Positions 33,453-43,640 of a DNA stretch of 64,000 nt are shown piece after piece. A model generated the notes under the pieces. That model saw only the letters and a list, made by a program, of their open reading frames with translations, was not told the origin of the DNA and searched no databases. Positions within the stretch are counted from its first letter, which is position 1. Each line of letters begins with the position of its first letter. The position numbers and the translations under genes are program-made. The DNA comes from Corallium rubrum (taxonomy: Eukaryota; Cnidaria; Anthozoa; Scleralcyonacea; Coralliidae). The stretch is taken from positions 8,862,666-8,926,665 of the forward strand of contig OZ036013.1 of NCBI GenBank assembly GCA_964035015.1. Reading direction: 5' to 3'.

Positions 33453-34535
33453 TTATTTCGTTAAATCTTTTACATTATCAGCTGGTACCCAAGAATTAAA
33501 ATCTTCAGGATAGCCTAACCATTTTACAAGATATTCTCTACGTTTACCATGCATGCGTGATGTAATTACTCTTTCTATTCTATAAAAGTCACTATCTGTC
33601 TTTGTAACTCTTTGCAATTCCTGTTCGTAAAATGTTCCTTGTAACTCTTCTCCGTGATAATCAGCAATCTTGTACACTGGCGGTCGTCTGGATACTCGCT
33701 TCGTGATGGTGAACACCTCTTCGGTCCAGTTAGGTAAGTAGCCTTTCTTGAATGTACGTCTTGCCTTGCTAATCCGGACTTGGTCACCAATGTTAAATTT
33801 ATATTTGATGGGTTTGCTGGACTCAACACCATACAGTTTTTGCCATACAATACTCTCGTTTTCTCGATTGACATCAGCCGGTCTCATCCCAATACTGCGG
33901 TGTCTCGAATGGTTGTAGGAATATACTAATTTTTGTAGTACATCGGTATATTTCAACGTATTCTTTGCTGTAAAATATTTCCACATTTTTCCCTTTAACG
34001 TTCGGTTAAATCGTTCAACGATGGATGCCTTTGTATCGTTGTGTGTTGTAAAAAATCGAATATGTTTGTCCTTCAATAACTTTTGAAAGCGTTTATTGGT
34101 AAATTCAGTTCCTTTATCGGTATGAAGTGTTTCGGGCTTCCTTCCTTTCTTTAGTATCTTTTCAAAGGCTTTAACCAAACTCTCTGCAGTCTTTGTTTTT
34201 AATGGTTCCACCCACGCAAATTTGGACAGTACATCAATGACAGTCAATACGTATTTATAACCATTATTTGTTTTACTAAGCGAATCCATAATTACTAGAT
34301 CGGCCTCCCACTCCTCGTCCATCGCTCCAACAATAACACGATTTCGCTTAAAATTATGTCGTATGGGTTTATGCAAAGTATAGGTATCTTGCTGTATAAG
34401 CCATGTTTTTATCTTGTTTCGGGATATCTGAAATTTACCATCACTTTTTACGACACGGTATAAGGCATCTACGCCGCCAAAACTTGCCGGACTTTTTGGG
34501 TTGTAGTACAGGTCGTGAAGATACTGTTCCGCCAT
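33453..34535 (-). CDS. Polinton retroviral-type integrase with chromodomain
   Basis: 360 residues. The N-terminus is an HTH-like region (FQISRNKIKTWLIQQDTYTL). The rve core has Asp in WEADLVIMDSL (~80), Asp in LHTDKGTEF (~138) and Glu in ASIVERFNRTLKG (~175), so the DDE triad is complete. A C-terminal SH3-like region (FNIGDQVRIS) is followed by a chromodomain, YRIERVITSRMHGKRREYLV then KWLGYPEDFNSWVPADNV (~305-358). It inserts the element; the chromodomain probably guides it to particular chromatin. Intact. Neighbours are penton gene downstream and Bcl-2-like gene upstream. Confidence 0.9.
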   Translation of the reverse strand: MAEQYLHDLYYNPKSPASFGGVDALYRVVKSDGKFQISRNKIKTWLIQQDTYTLHKPIRHNFKRNRVIVGAMDEEWEADLVIMDSLSKTNNGYKYVLTVIDVLSKFAWVEPLKTKTAESLVKAFEKILKKGRKPETLHTDKGTEFTNKRFQKLLKDKHIRFFTTHNDTKASIVERFNRTLKGKMWKYFTAKNTLKYTDVLQKLVYSYNHSRHRSIGMRPADVNRENESIVWQKLYGVESSKPIKYKFNIGDQVRISKARRTFKKGYLPNWTEEVFTITKRVSRRPPVYKIADYHGEELQGTFYEQELQRVTKTDSDFYRIERVITSRMHGKRREYLVKWLGYPEDFNSWVPADNVKDLTK

Positions 34536-34647
34536 CTAATTCGGATGCCTGTATCACAATTTTTCCCCCACAGCACGCCGAGATGCAACGAATCTTTCGA
34601 AAAATATTACGAAGGGCTATTTGTGGTAAACCGCCACAGCAAGTCAT
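34441..34647 (-). CDS. Possible small Cys-rich protein overlapping integrase start
   Basis: 68 codons beginning MTCCGGLPQIALRN, with a second CCGG at about residue 28 and a basic end. The ATG follows a 45-bp block also found in front of the Bcl-2-like gene. It overlaps the integrase start in another frame. I do not recognise it; it may be a short upstream ORF. Confidence 0.3.
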   Translation of the reverse strand: MTCCGGLPQIALRNIFRKIRCISACCGGKIVIQASELDGGTVSSRPVLQPKKSGKFWRRRCLIPCRKK

Positions 34648-34712
34648 GTTCACACGATTAAGGTCGAAGATAAATGAATGAAAAAGGGCAAGGACGCAAC
34701 ATATATACACTC
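34640..34712 (-). promoter_or_regulatory. Promoter block upstream of the integrase unit
   Basis: On the minus strand GTGTATATATG (34700-34710) is followed by TTCATTCATTTATCTTCGAC and CGTGTGAACA. The same order, TATA-like then TTCATTT then CGTGTGAACA, occurs before the Bcl-2-like gene at 35113-35170. Confidence 0.5.
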
Positions 34713-35085
34713 AGGCGATATATTCATATATTAATTTCAGGAACAGTTGACCAAGCAATCGTAACGACGAATTCTTACACCTCTTGTAGTGTGATAAATC
34801 TACGTTGTGGAAATCGTTCACCGTTCGTCGAACGGCCTCTCGAACCGTTTGGTTATCGTAAGAATCGCTAACTCTGTACACGAAAGCGAGATAAGCGACT
34901 ATTCTTCCAAAATTATATAGATCCATTTCTTCATAGATGTGATGAAGGTTCACACGATCTAATTGATCGCTAAAACTATCAAACAGGTGTCGATGATCGT
35001 CAAGACATGTCTGAATATAAAATGATAACGTATCTTTATCAATATCAACGTTATGTTGTTTCAACTCATCAAAAATTGTATCCAT
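34711..35085 (-). CDS. Bcl-2-like apoptosis regulator (candidate)
   Basis: 124 residues, all-helical in appearance. The block YNFGRIVAYLAFVYRV (~residues 57-72) matches the BH1 region of Bcl-2 proteins (the NWGRIVA-type signature), preceded by an acidic helix and followed by an amphipathic helix TVREAVRRTVNDFHNV. A C-terminal hydrophobic helix, LRLLGQLFLKLIYEYIA, could be helix 7-8. BH2 Trp is not evident and the protein is short for the family. Large DNA viruses carry Bcl-2 homologues to delay cell death, so one in a Polinton would suit a viral life cycle. The assignment rests on one motif and helical pattern, so it is moderate. Confidence 0.5.
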   Translation of the reverse strand: MDTIFDELKQHNVDIDKDTLSFYIQTCLDDHRHLFDSFSDQLDRVNLHHIYEEMDLYNFGRIVAYLAFVYRVSDSYDNQTVREAVRRTVNDFHNVDLSHYKRCKNSSLRLLGQLFLKLIYEYIA

Positions 35086-35112
35086 AGCGTATGCGTATTG
35101 ATCTATAACAAT

Positions 35113-35170
35113 TCGTGTTCACACGACAAAAGTTGGAGAGAAATGAATCACAAAAAAGTCAGGTATAAAC
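35113..35170 (-). promoter_or_regulatory. Promoter block upstream of the Bcl-2-like gene
   Basis: On the minus strand TTTATACC (35162-35169), GATTCATTTCTCTCCAAC and CGTGTGAACA follow in the same order and spacing as at 34640-34712. Confidence 0.5.
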
Positions 35171-35214
35171 ATATATTTATTAGATAAATAATTAGAATAC
35201 AAAATTATACATGT

Positions 35215-35847
35215 TCAGTAAATGTTCAGTTTTTCCAAGTCTATAGTCAAGTCATCTACCGACTTTTGAAAAAGGTACTTTTCGTAGGCTTTCTTATGAT
35301 CAGTTTCATGGCTCGTGAATGTCTCTCCAGTCTTTTTGACTGTATACCTGTAAGATGGTGGCATACTAAACAGAACAGGGGAGAATGGTTCAAGGGGATC
35401 TTCTTCCGGTTTCCATTCGAAAAAGTCACAGGAGTTTTCTCTCTCGTTGGGACACGAGTGAAACAGACGACCTTGGTTATCACCTTCTTTCTTGACTTTA
35501 CACGTACGACACACCAACCCATGTTTACAAAATGGTTTGGGACTCTCAAAGATGTCTCCCCATTGCCAAAACGAACAGGGGTTTTCTCGCTCAGAGCAAA
35601 CGAAATAAGGTCTTCCATAACTTTCTTTCATCTTATCTTTAACCATTCGCATCGTCGTCAATCTCTGATGGTTAGGGCACACTGGATGTATACAATTACT
35701 TGCTCGAAAAGAGTTCACAGCTTTCCCGAACATGTAACAGTCTTCTTCTGGGCAGAAGAACTCACAACTAGGTTTCTGTCCACAGAACCAAAAAGTACCA
35801 TTCCTGGTTGTCGAGACAGACGCAGATTTACCATGTAAACATTCCAT
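35215..35847 (-). CDS. Triple GRF-type zinc-finger protein
   Basis: 210 residues starting MECLHGKSASV. Three GRF-like fingers are present, each with C-x-H/C, a central G/R-x-F/Y and a C-x7-CxFF/W-type end. They are CLHG...WFCGQKPSCEFFCP (~3-36), CPNH...RPYFVCSERENPCSFWQW (~56-95) and CKHG...RLFHSCPNERENSCDFFEW (~107-145). GRF fingers bind single-stranded DNA in proteins such as APE2, TOP3A and NEIL3. A role in replication or genome protection is inferred. It is the first gene of the right block, with TATA-like GATATAAAC on the minus strand at 35914-35922. The longer frame to 35910 is not preferred since the first finger starts right after this ATG. Confidence 0.7.
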   Translation of the reverse strand: MECLHGKSASVSTTRNGTFWFCGQKPSCEFFCPEEDCYMFGKAVNSFRASNCIHPVCPNHQRLTTMRMVKDKMKESYGRPYFVCSERENPCSFWQWGDIFESPKPFCKHGLVCRTCKVKKEGDNQGRLFHSCPNERENSCDFFEWKPEEDPLEPFSPVLFSMPPSYRYTVKKTGETFTSHETDHKKAYEKYLFQKSVDDLTIDLEKLNIY

Positions 35848-35947
35848 TGCAGCGATGTTGTACTTAACCAGAGAAAGACCAAATGAAAGTAAATGACTGT
35901 ACGGCAACACTGAGTTTATATCACCCCCTCTATGTGCATTAATTACC

Positions 35948-36064
35948 TTCGGGCGTCACACCGAACGTCACACAACCGGGCGTCACACGGGGGCGTCACA
36001 CCGGGCGTCACCGGGCGTCACACCATCGGGCGTCACACGGAATATTTAATGAGGCGGCATCCCT
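35948..36064 (-). repeat. Right terminal inverted repeat of Polinton element 1
   Basis: It is inverted relative to 23310-23400 and ends in GGCGGCATCCCT. It carries more copies of the CGGGCGTCACAC motif (about six) than the left end. Confidence 0.85.
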
Positions 36065-37735
36065 TTGATACGCTATATGGGGGGGGGGTTATCTACTCAT
36101 GTCTTAAAAGTTGACTGTACAGCCAATGCCTAACTATTGTATTCACATCATGGGTGTACAAATCAAGGGGTGGACACAACGGCACATGCCCCCCCCCCCC
36201 CCCACACACACACACACACACACTTGGCTAAAGTCCTATAATAAATATTTGTATACTAAAAAACAATACGAACAACAACAAATTAGCAAAAAAAAAAAAA
36301 TTAATACTACAACTACAATATATTATTCACAAATATAATGACCAACAACAATAAACTACAAATAATTATCCACACATCAACTTTAATAATCATGCTGTCA
36401 TGGAACACAATGTTAATTAATATATAAAAAAATATCTATACATATCAGGCCTGTATACATATATAGCAGATCTTTAAGAAAGTTCAGTACATTCTGTAAT
36501 AATATTTACAGAATATATGTAGGCCTGATATGTATACATTTTTTTCCAGAATGATGGTGTTTTTATACAGCGAGGTCAAGCGTTTTGGACCATAAAAACA
36601 GACAAATACCAAATTTTACTCTTTAATAATTGTCCACCACTCATTCTACACTTACTCTAAAGAATAAAGCTCGAAATATTAAGAAACTTCCAAAATTCTT
36701 GAGAAAAAAACAAGCTTTAGTGGCGAAAGGCCCTCTTAAATTTATTAGGCGCAATCTTAGCAAATGCCTAAATACCATGGTCGGTTCAAAGGCGAATATC
36801 TCGAAAACGATTGAGAGGTCACCGGGGGTCGTCAGGATAGAATCCAAGATTAGACATTTGTTCAACTTATTACGCAAAAATTAGAGAATTCGAACCGTTG
36901 GAATTCGAGATTTTTTGCTTTGAAGATTGTTGACAAACCGGAAGTCGGGTCTTCGCTTAGGGCGACACGACCTACATAAACCATCAAAATAAGGTAGAAA
37001 AATACATTTACCTTGCAAAATCCTGCAGATATGGATAGTCCAACAATATATCAAACGATATCGCTGCTTTTTACTCGGGCTACCCTGTGGTAGAACGAGT
37101 CTAGGTTTCGGTCTGGTTTTTGTTTTTTCGGTCGCGATATGGCCCCAACAGGCTTTGCGAAACTGCGGCATGTGACACTTCTGACGTCACAGTTCAAATG
37201 CTGATGTCCATGGCGGATTTTCATACCAGGAATGGCGAGTTTTTTCTTCTCCTGACGCCTTTCGTTGTGTTGTTCGAAACTTGTGAATTTGTGTTTTAAT
37301 GATAAACAGGCTCGCAATGCTTTTATACTATAGTAGACCTGCGTTGGTCCGCGATCTCGATAACCGTACGCTGAAAGTGTGTTACTCGATCAACTCTCGA
37401 TCAATGTGTTCTCCATCAATTTTATACATGTGTTAACAGTGTTATTAATTAAATTGTACTAATAAATGTTGCTCAAGTGCTGTAAATCAAAGATCAAAGA
37501 AAGTTGATAAAGCCAACTTGCAAGTGAAAGGTAAACATGCTGTCTTTACATCATATGTCTTACACCGAACTGACTTGTGTCTGTGAATGCTGTATGTAAA
37601 TGTATTGATGTTTAAACTGTATTAATATTTGTGGTTTGCTTCAGTTTTGCTTGTATTGTTTATTATCGATTTATTGTACTGATGTCTTGCAAATAAAAGT
37701 CGATGCAATTCAACAGTTTATACATTACTTTCATC
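36065..37735. other. Non-coding interval after Polinton element 1
   Basis: It contains a poly-C/(CA)n tract at 36190-36224, an A-run at 36289-36301 and a short palindromic pair TATACATATCAGGCCTG/AGGCCTGATATGTATACA at 36441-36458 and 36521-36540. ORFs at 36630-36884 and 36881-37317 have no recognisable motifs. A TGACGTCA site occurs at about 37183. Confidence 0.5.
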
Positions 37736-37744
37736 AAGTGTGTA

Positions 37745-38430
37745 TTATTGTTTGGGTACACCAGTATGGCCACTATTTCAATGTTTAGTTTTAATACACC
37801 AGTATGGCTGCCATTTCATTGTTTTGGTACACCAATATGGCTACTATTTCATTGTTTTGGTACACCAGTATGGCCACACTATTTCATTGTTTTGGTACAC
37901 CAATATGGCCACTATTTCATTGTTTTGGTACACCAATATGCCCACTATTTCATTGTTCTGGTACACCAATATGCCCACTATTTCATTGTTTTGGTACACC
38001 AATATGGCGGCCATTTCATTGTTTTGGTACACCAGTATGGCCACACTATTTCATTGTTTTGGTACACCAATATGGCCGATTGGCCACTATTTCATTGTTT
38101 TGGTACACCAGTATTGCCACTATTTCATTGTTTTGGTACACCAGTATGGCCACTATGTCATTGTTTTGGTACACCAGTATAGTCACCATTTTCATTGTTT
38201 TGGTACACCAATATGGCCAAATGGCCACTATTTCATTGTTTTGGTGCACCAGTATGGCCACTATTTCATTGTTTTGGTGCACCAGTATGACCACTATTTC
38301 ATTGTTTTGGTTACACCAGTATGGCCACTATTTCATTGTTTTGGTACACCAGTATGGCCACCATTTAGATGTTTTGGTACACCAGTAATGGCTACCATTT
38401 CAATGTTTTGGTACACCAGTATACCCACCA
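37745..38430. repeat. 33-bp minisatellite (CACTATTTCATTGTTTTGGTACACCAATATGGC)
   Basis: About 20 copies of a 33-bp unit, some 36-42 bp. The 11-codon period keeps several frames open; HCFGTPVWPLF-type and LVYQNNEIVAI-type ORFs are repeats only. Confidence 0.95.
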
Positions 38431-38726
38431 TGATTTTCTCTATGATGAATATTCCACTACTACAGTCAATTGACTGAAAGTTGTATCAAATTCAACCATT
38501 AACTCCAAACAGCACTGCTGCTGTTCTATTATTTTGCAAGGCGCCAGCCCACAGTAGCCCGAGTTCACGCCTAGCGGGCGTCTTGTTTAAAGAAAAAAAT
38601 GAATGACAATAGCGTAATATTCGGTATTCTAAGTCCAATGCAAAATTTTCAGCCGATCAAACGATGAGAAAATAAGCCATTTCATTGGTCGAGATTTTCA
38701 CGTGGTACTTGTCCAACCACCTCTGA

Positions 38727-39842
38727 GCCTAAACCTAGCCTACTGGGGCGGAGAACGGAGAGAAAAAGAAGGACCTGACACAAATCTATTCATAGACCCG
38801 TTATCTTCGTCCAGAATCTGGACGAAACCCTGATTGGTTGAGAGACAAAAGCCGGAAGTAATCGACGGAAATTTAGTTATTAACTGATTCGAAAATCCAA
38901 ATCGAAAGTTCTTCGTGGGAATTGCCGAGAAGCCGCCCAGACTCCGACTAGAAAGTTTGTGTTTTATCAAATTTACTGTTAGCGTTTTTGCCATTTTCAT
39001 GGACAAGAGCGATTAAAGAAGCTGAAGAAGGAACCTCCGCGTTTTGCCCGTAATAATGTGTATTCAAAGCCAGTCTGGCTGTCAAAACAAAACACTGCTG
39101 CTGTCTTGTCGTCAGTCTGACTACGGGAAGAAACAGTGGGCTTTAAAGTTCATTCTGATCTGAAAAGCGAACGCAGTGTCCGTAATTTATAGTCTACTGG
39201 AACTTATACACTTATAGTACTGTAGGTATAAAGTCTGAATACAAACCATATCAAGGCCGCTTTACAGCCTTTGCTTGACTGAATGTCTGAATCTGAACTG
39301 AAACGCATGAGACAAATTATTATGTTGTCGCCAAGCTAAAGCAATTGTTGAAATGGGGTGAAACGTTAGGTGAAAACATTTACTGTGTTGTGGCTATTCG
39401 GAAAATCGGAATTGCCGTTGTGCATTTAATTAAAATATCTGGGAATATATTTGAGAATTGTAATCAAATATTAAAATATTTGGTGGTCCCGAATCCCGAT
39501 CGTTAAATAATTTCCCTAATTGCAAATTGCTGGTTCATTGCAATATGCAGTACTAGATTTTACTTCGGCATTGCCACTTCGAAAGATTACTTGAAAACTG
39601 AATAAATGGTTTGAAGATGTTTATGCACAAGCAATGAATTTTTTGAGGTTCGATTTGGTTAGATGTTAATTTGTTCGGTGAGGCTTTTTATAGACACATG
39701 CAATACAAAACAGGAAGTGATTTTTATTGGCTATGGTGCGTCACATGAATAGGGGGCGGAGGAGAACAATCAATGATTTGTGTCAGGTTCTCTTTCAATT
39801 TTCAAAGAGAGACTGATACTCAGGTTAGCCTAGACCTAGGCA
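38727..39842. mobile_element. Possible non-autonomous TIR element (about 1.1 kb)
   Basis: GGACCTGACACAAATC at 38771-38786 and CTAGCCTA near 38735 are matched in reverse at 39773-39835. Imperfect inverted ends of roughly 60 bp are inferred. No transposase is seen and no clear target duplication. Confidence 0.4.
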
Positions 39843-40320
39843 TTCTATTTCAACACGATCTCTTACCAAAATTAAGCGTATATCTTAATTGTAAAATAGG
39901 GCTCGAATTAAGACATGGCCTTAATTTTAAAATAGGGCTCATATTAAGACATGGCCTTAATTTATCTGTCCCACAAGCGGGATGTTAAACTTGAACACAT
40001 AAAGCTAAAAATCCTAGAGGGGTGTTGTGGTCGAGGTCTGAGAGGTGGGACTCTTTTCCGGAGGGTTGTGATTAGGCTTAGGGCTACCGGGGGGTTGTGG
40101 TTAGGTTTTGGGTTTCCGGGGGGTTGTGGTTAGGGGTTGGGGGTATGGGGGAGAGTTTTCATTTAAAATTAAGGATTATCCTTAATTCTAGGCGAGTTGA
40201 CAATTAAGGATAATCCTTAATTTTGGATGTGAGGTCGACCTGTCTATTTCCTATTTTGGGAGTTATAAATTTGAGGCCGGGATGGCAGATGGGACTGGGG
40301 AGAGACAACGGGAAATAGAA
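39843..40320. other. Non-coding interval
   Basis: It contains GGGGGGTTGTGGTTAGG repeats at 40065-40140 and a repeated AATTAAGGATTATCCTTAATT palindrome at 40166-40225. No gene is seen. Confidence 0.5.
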
Positions 40321-40330
40321 GGCCTAGTCA

Positions 40331-41529
40331 CAATCTCGTTCTCAGAGCCTTCTCACGCGGGCCGCGCAAACAAAGGCTGTGGGATAATCCGTTTCAAATC
40401 GACATCCTATTGGTTGAATAATTGACACTGGTTTTTATATGAAGGGACATTTGAACATCTGTATTCCTTGTTCTTTCGAAAGCCTTGAGGGTTTCAAATT
40501 TTATCTGGCGACTGAAACTTGTCAAGAACCAAACCTCTGGAACCAAACAGCAGTTGAACAGCAAGTATTCGGTGGCTTATGAATGCTTTCGAAAGGGAAA
40601 GCGGTGCGTACTGACGTGGCGTGTTGCGCGAGGTGCGGTATCTTGTCAGTTGTGGAACAAGATGGCCAGTAATTTCAGAACTACATATCGTTGAAGTATA
40701 TGGTGTACATATGTTGTTTGTGTTGAATAAGCTTTCATTTGATGTATAGTTCAAGATTCTGCGTTTTATTAAATTTATTAAAATGTCCAAAATGGGCGAA
40801 CCACTGTTTGAAATAATATTACAAATAAACAGGAAATTGACTTCTCACAAGTGTTACAGAATTTTAGATATCTTTTGAAATACTTAACGCACAACATCGA
40901 GATATATATCATACAGAAGCCATTGAAGAATTCTATTCGTGGTGGAAATTTAAGCTTCTAGTTAAACGGGAAATATTTTAAAAATTGGAAAAACGTCTGT
41001 CGTTTTAGTTCCTGTTTATATTTATTACGAACAGTGGTTCGCACATTTTGGACAGTATAACAAGTTTCATAAAACGCAGAATCTTGAACTATACATCAAA
41101 TGAAAGCTCATTCAACATCTAACAACATACGTACACAATATATTCCAACGATACGTAGTTCTTAAATTACTAGTCATCTTGTTCCACTGACAATAATGTC
41201 ATAACATGCCGGTATTGCCGCCGTGCCACATTGGCTACGACAAGATTGCTACTCACCGCTTTCTCTCTTGGAACCATTCAAAAGCCGTCGATTACTTGCT
41301 GTTTAAAATGCTGTTTAGTTCTTGACCAGTTTATCCGCCAGATAAAATTTAAAACCCCTCGAAAAAATACTAGATCCTACCATTTGCGAAGATCTTCATC
41401 ACAGAATAATCTAGTTCTGGCGACGCATGCTCTTTTCAATCGGCAACCGGTTTTTCGGTTGTCTGCGATGGATTATCCCAGAGCTTTCGTTTGCGCGGCC
41501 CGCGTGAGAAGGCTCTGGAAACGAGATTG
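40331..41529. mobile_element. Foldback element, arms about 480 bp, 9-bp target duplication
   Basis: The ends are CAATCTCGTTC and its reverse, followed inward by CAGAGCCTTCTCACGCGGGC in both arms. The complementarity continues to about 40810 and 41025. GCCTAGTCA directly flanks both sides (40322-40330 and 41530-41538). ORFs inside are not recognisable as proteins. Confidence 0.8.
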
Positions 41530-41896
41530 GCCTAGTCAGTGCTTCCACTTGGCAGGAAATTTCCTTTTTGCGGGAAATTTTGACGAAATGCAGGAAATTT
41601 GCAGGAAAAACGATTCTGCAGAAAATCTGAAGGAAATTTCGAAGAAATTCAAAAATTGAGTAAATTATAAATTGTCTCCATGAAAACGATGGGAATAGAG
41701 AATAGAGCTAATTAAACGTTACTGCTTACCAAACGTTGTCTTATTTGTATTTATATATAAAGTACAATATCAACATATGAACATATCTCAAATTCTCGGC
41801 AATTGTCTGATTCGGTGATTCTTGTGAAATGTGAATCAGGAGTCAGGACTTGTACTAACCTTAACCCAAAACTAACGTCGCTAAATTACTGCCAAA

Positions 41897-43023
41897 CTAG
41901 AAATACATGAACGGAACAACCCCTCGCCCGCTTTATATGTATTTTTTAACCCCACTCTCCCCTCCCCTAATTTCTATTTTTTATTGTATTAATGGCACCC
42001 AGATCAAAAAAACATCCAGAAAATTAGTTAGCAAGGTTCATCTGTAGTCATGTATTGACACACCGAAAGAACATGCAATGTCAATATTAAAAAACCCAAC
42101 GAGATGAACCAAATGACAAATTTTCATTCAAAAATATATATAAACAGTGGCCAAGAAAAGACAATGTCAACGTGCTAGCGTTGAAAGACAATTCTAGACA
42201 ATATGTTATTTATATTAATTTTCATTTTCATTTTCAAGATTTCTTCCGTTTTAACTCGGCTAAACTGGTAAATACGAATCTCCTACCGTTAAGCTTTCCT
42301 CTGCTTTTGTCACCACAAACACTGCCAATTCAGTCTAGTTTTTTCGGATTGTTTTTCTCGTTCGCGGTTTCTTACTTTTTTCATTGTTGACACATTAAAA
42401 TATGACAAGGCATCATTCAGTTCTCTTCATGATCTAAAAATCCGTTTGTTTCAAAATTTCTTCATCGTTCCCTCTCGAGTTATGTAGAATACACCAGAGC
42501 AAAAATCTTTACCGGCTTTGAACAGTTTCAGCCAGGACACATCCTTCTTTCAGTAACATTTCGGTCGGCATCGTTTTCGGTCTTTATCGTATTAATTTTT
42601 AGGCTTTTCCCAGTGGTTTTAAGTCGTATTTATTGTTGTCTTTTTCTCGCTGCCACATCTCTTGTTAGCCTTCTTTCTTTGGTCTTTTTTCATAGTAATA
42701 TTAATGTACATTTTAGCTGAAACCATTTTTTTCTGGCAAAGATTTCTTTCGTCATGATCGTTGAAAAACTGTTTTGTAATCCAACCGAACTTATAAATTT
42801 TAATTTGCTGACGTAAATTTAAATAATTTGAATAATTTAACAAGTTAGTTATCAGTACCCTGTTATTCGAACTGCGCAAGTTGTGGATTTGATAACATAT
42901 ATACAAACAGGTTTCAGAATTGCTTTCAGCTTTTCATCTCGCGTGTAAAGTGGACTCCACGCACGTCGAGATTAGCACCCTCACCGGGCTCCGGGCCTTC
43001 GGCCCTCCGCCCGGGCTCGGGGA
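41897..43023 (-). mobile_element. Helitron-like non-autonomous element (copy B)
   Basis: On the minus strand it starts TCCCCGAGCCCGGGCGGAGG after an A and ends ATGTATTTCTAG before a T. It shares internal blocks such as CACCACAAACACTGCCAATT with copies A and C. Non-coding. Confidence 0.6.
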
Positions 43024-43029
43024 TTATTA

Positions 43030-43409
43030 TAAAGGATAAAGGATAAAGGACTGGGTGGCTAATCGTCCTTACTTGCAGCCAGCGGCTGAATTGCGAAGGA
43101 CGCAGATCAACGTGGCCGTGTCGAGGCATATCAAAGGCGCTTCAAGCTGCCGCCAACGACACAGTTCAGACCACGGATCACAGCTAAAATGTTAGGTGTC
43201 GATTTTATGGAGGGAGGAAAACCGGAGGACCCGGCGAAAAACCCTCGAAGCACAGGAGAGATCAACTACAACTCTACTCACATGAGCCTAAGCACGACAA
43301 CGGGATCATTCCCAAGTGGTCACCCATCCAAGTACTAACCCCGTCTAACTGGGCTTAACTTTTTGGTGAGAGGCAGCGCGCTAACAGCACACGCCACCCG
43401 TGCTCCCTA
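43030..43409 (-). mobile_element. 5S-rRNA-derived SINE with conserved central domain
   Basis: On the minus strand the 5' part contains GTTAGTACTTGGATGGGTGA and AGTTAAGCCCAGTTAG, which match the 5S rRNA internal promoter region. This is followed by a central GGAGGACCCGGCGAAAAACC block like the Nin-DC type SINE domain, and a TCCTTTA repeat tail at 43030-43052. It lies directly beside the Helitron end. The 5S head puts it in the SINE3-like class. Not a true 5S gene. Confidence 0.65.
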
Positions 43410-43463
43410 GACCTAACATGAAGTAGTCATGATGAAGTATTACTATTTAAAGCTGATTGCCTC

Positions 43464-43640
43464 AGACCCCATTTACACGATGCCGGTACAATTTGAAAAC
43501 GGAACAAAATCATACAGGTATGCAAATACAGCATATAACATTTCATGTTATTTTTGTGCCGGTATCGTGTAAACGCAAGGCCTAAACGGCATGATTTTGT
43601 TCCCTTTTCAAATTGTACCGGCATCGTGTAAACGGGGTCT
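43464..43640. mobile_element. Small MITE with about 50-bp inverted repeats
   Basis: AGACCCCATTTACACGATGC at the left is matched in reverse at the right end, and the complementarity runs through CAATTTGAAAACGGAACAAA. Total 177 bp. No coding capacity. Confidence 0.75.

Larger units (their letters stand above)
23310..36064. mobile_element. Maverick/Polinton element 1 (about 12.75 kb)
   Basis: Both ends carry AGGGATGCCGCCTCATTAAA in inverted orientation, followed by repeated GTGTGACGCCCGG-type subterminal motifs. Between them are the hallmark Polinton genes: protein-primed PolB, A32-type ATPase, adenain-like protease, double-jelly-roll capsid protein, penton-like protein and retroviral-type integrase. 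+ genes occupy the left part and - genes the right, meeting tail to tail at about 30300-30369. The expected 6-bp target duplication is not evident (flanks TTTCAA and TTTGAT). At least the capsid gene is broken and the ATPase P-loop is abnormal, so this copy is probably not autonomous. Confidence 0.93.

Noticed and set aside
23304-36070. 6-bp target duplication of Polinton element 1
   Set aside because: The flanks TTTCAA and TTTGAT are only partly alike; I do not claim a duplication.
36630-37317. ORFs of 84, 96 and 88 residues as host exons
   Set aside because: No recognisable domain, no codon pattern or splice context that I can support.
37703-38477. ORFs of 245 and 194 residues with HCFGTP repeats
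   Set aside because: 33-bp minisatellite, open in several frames; no non-repeat domain.
43300-43409. 5S rRNA gene
   Set aside because: Only the internal promoter half of 5S is present and it is fused to a SINE body with a repeat tail.
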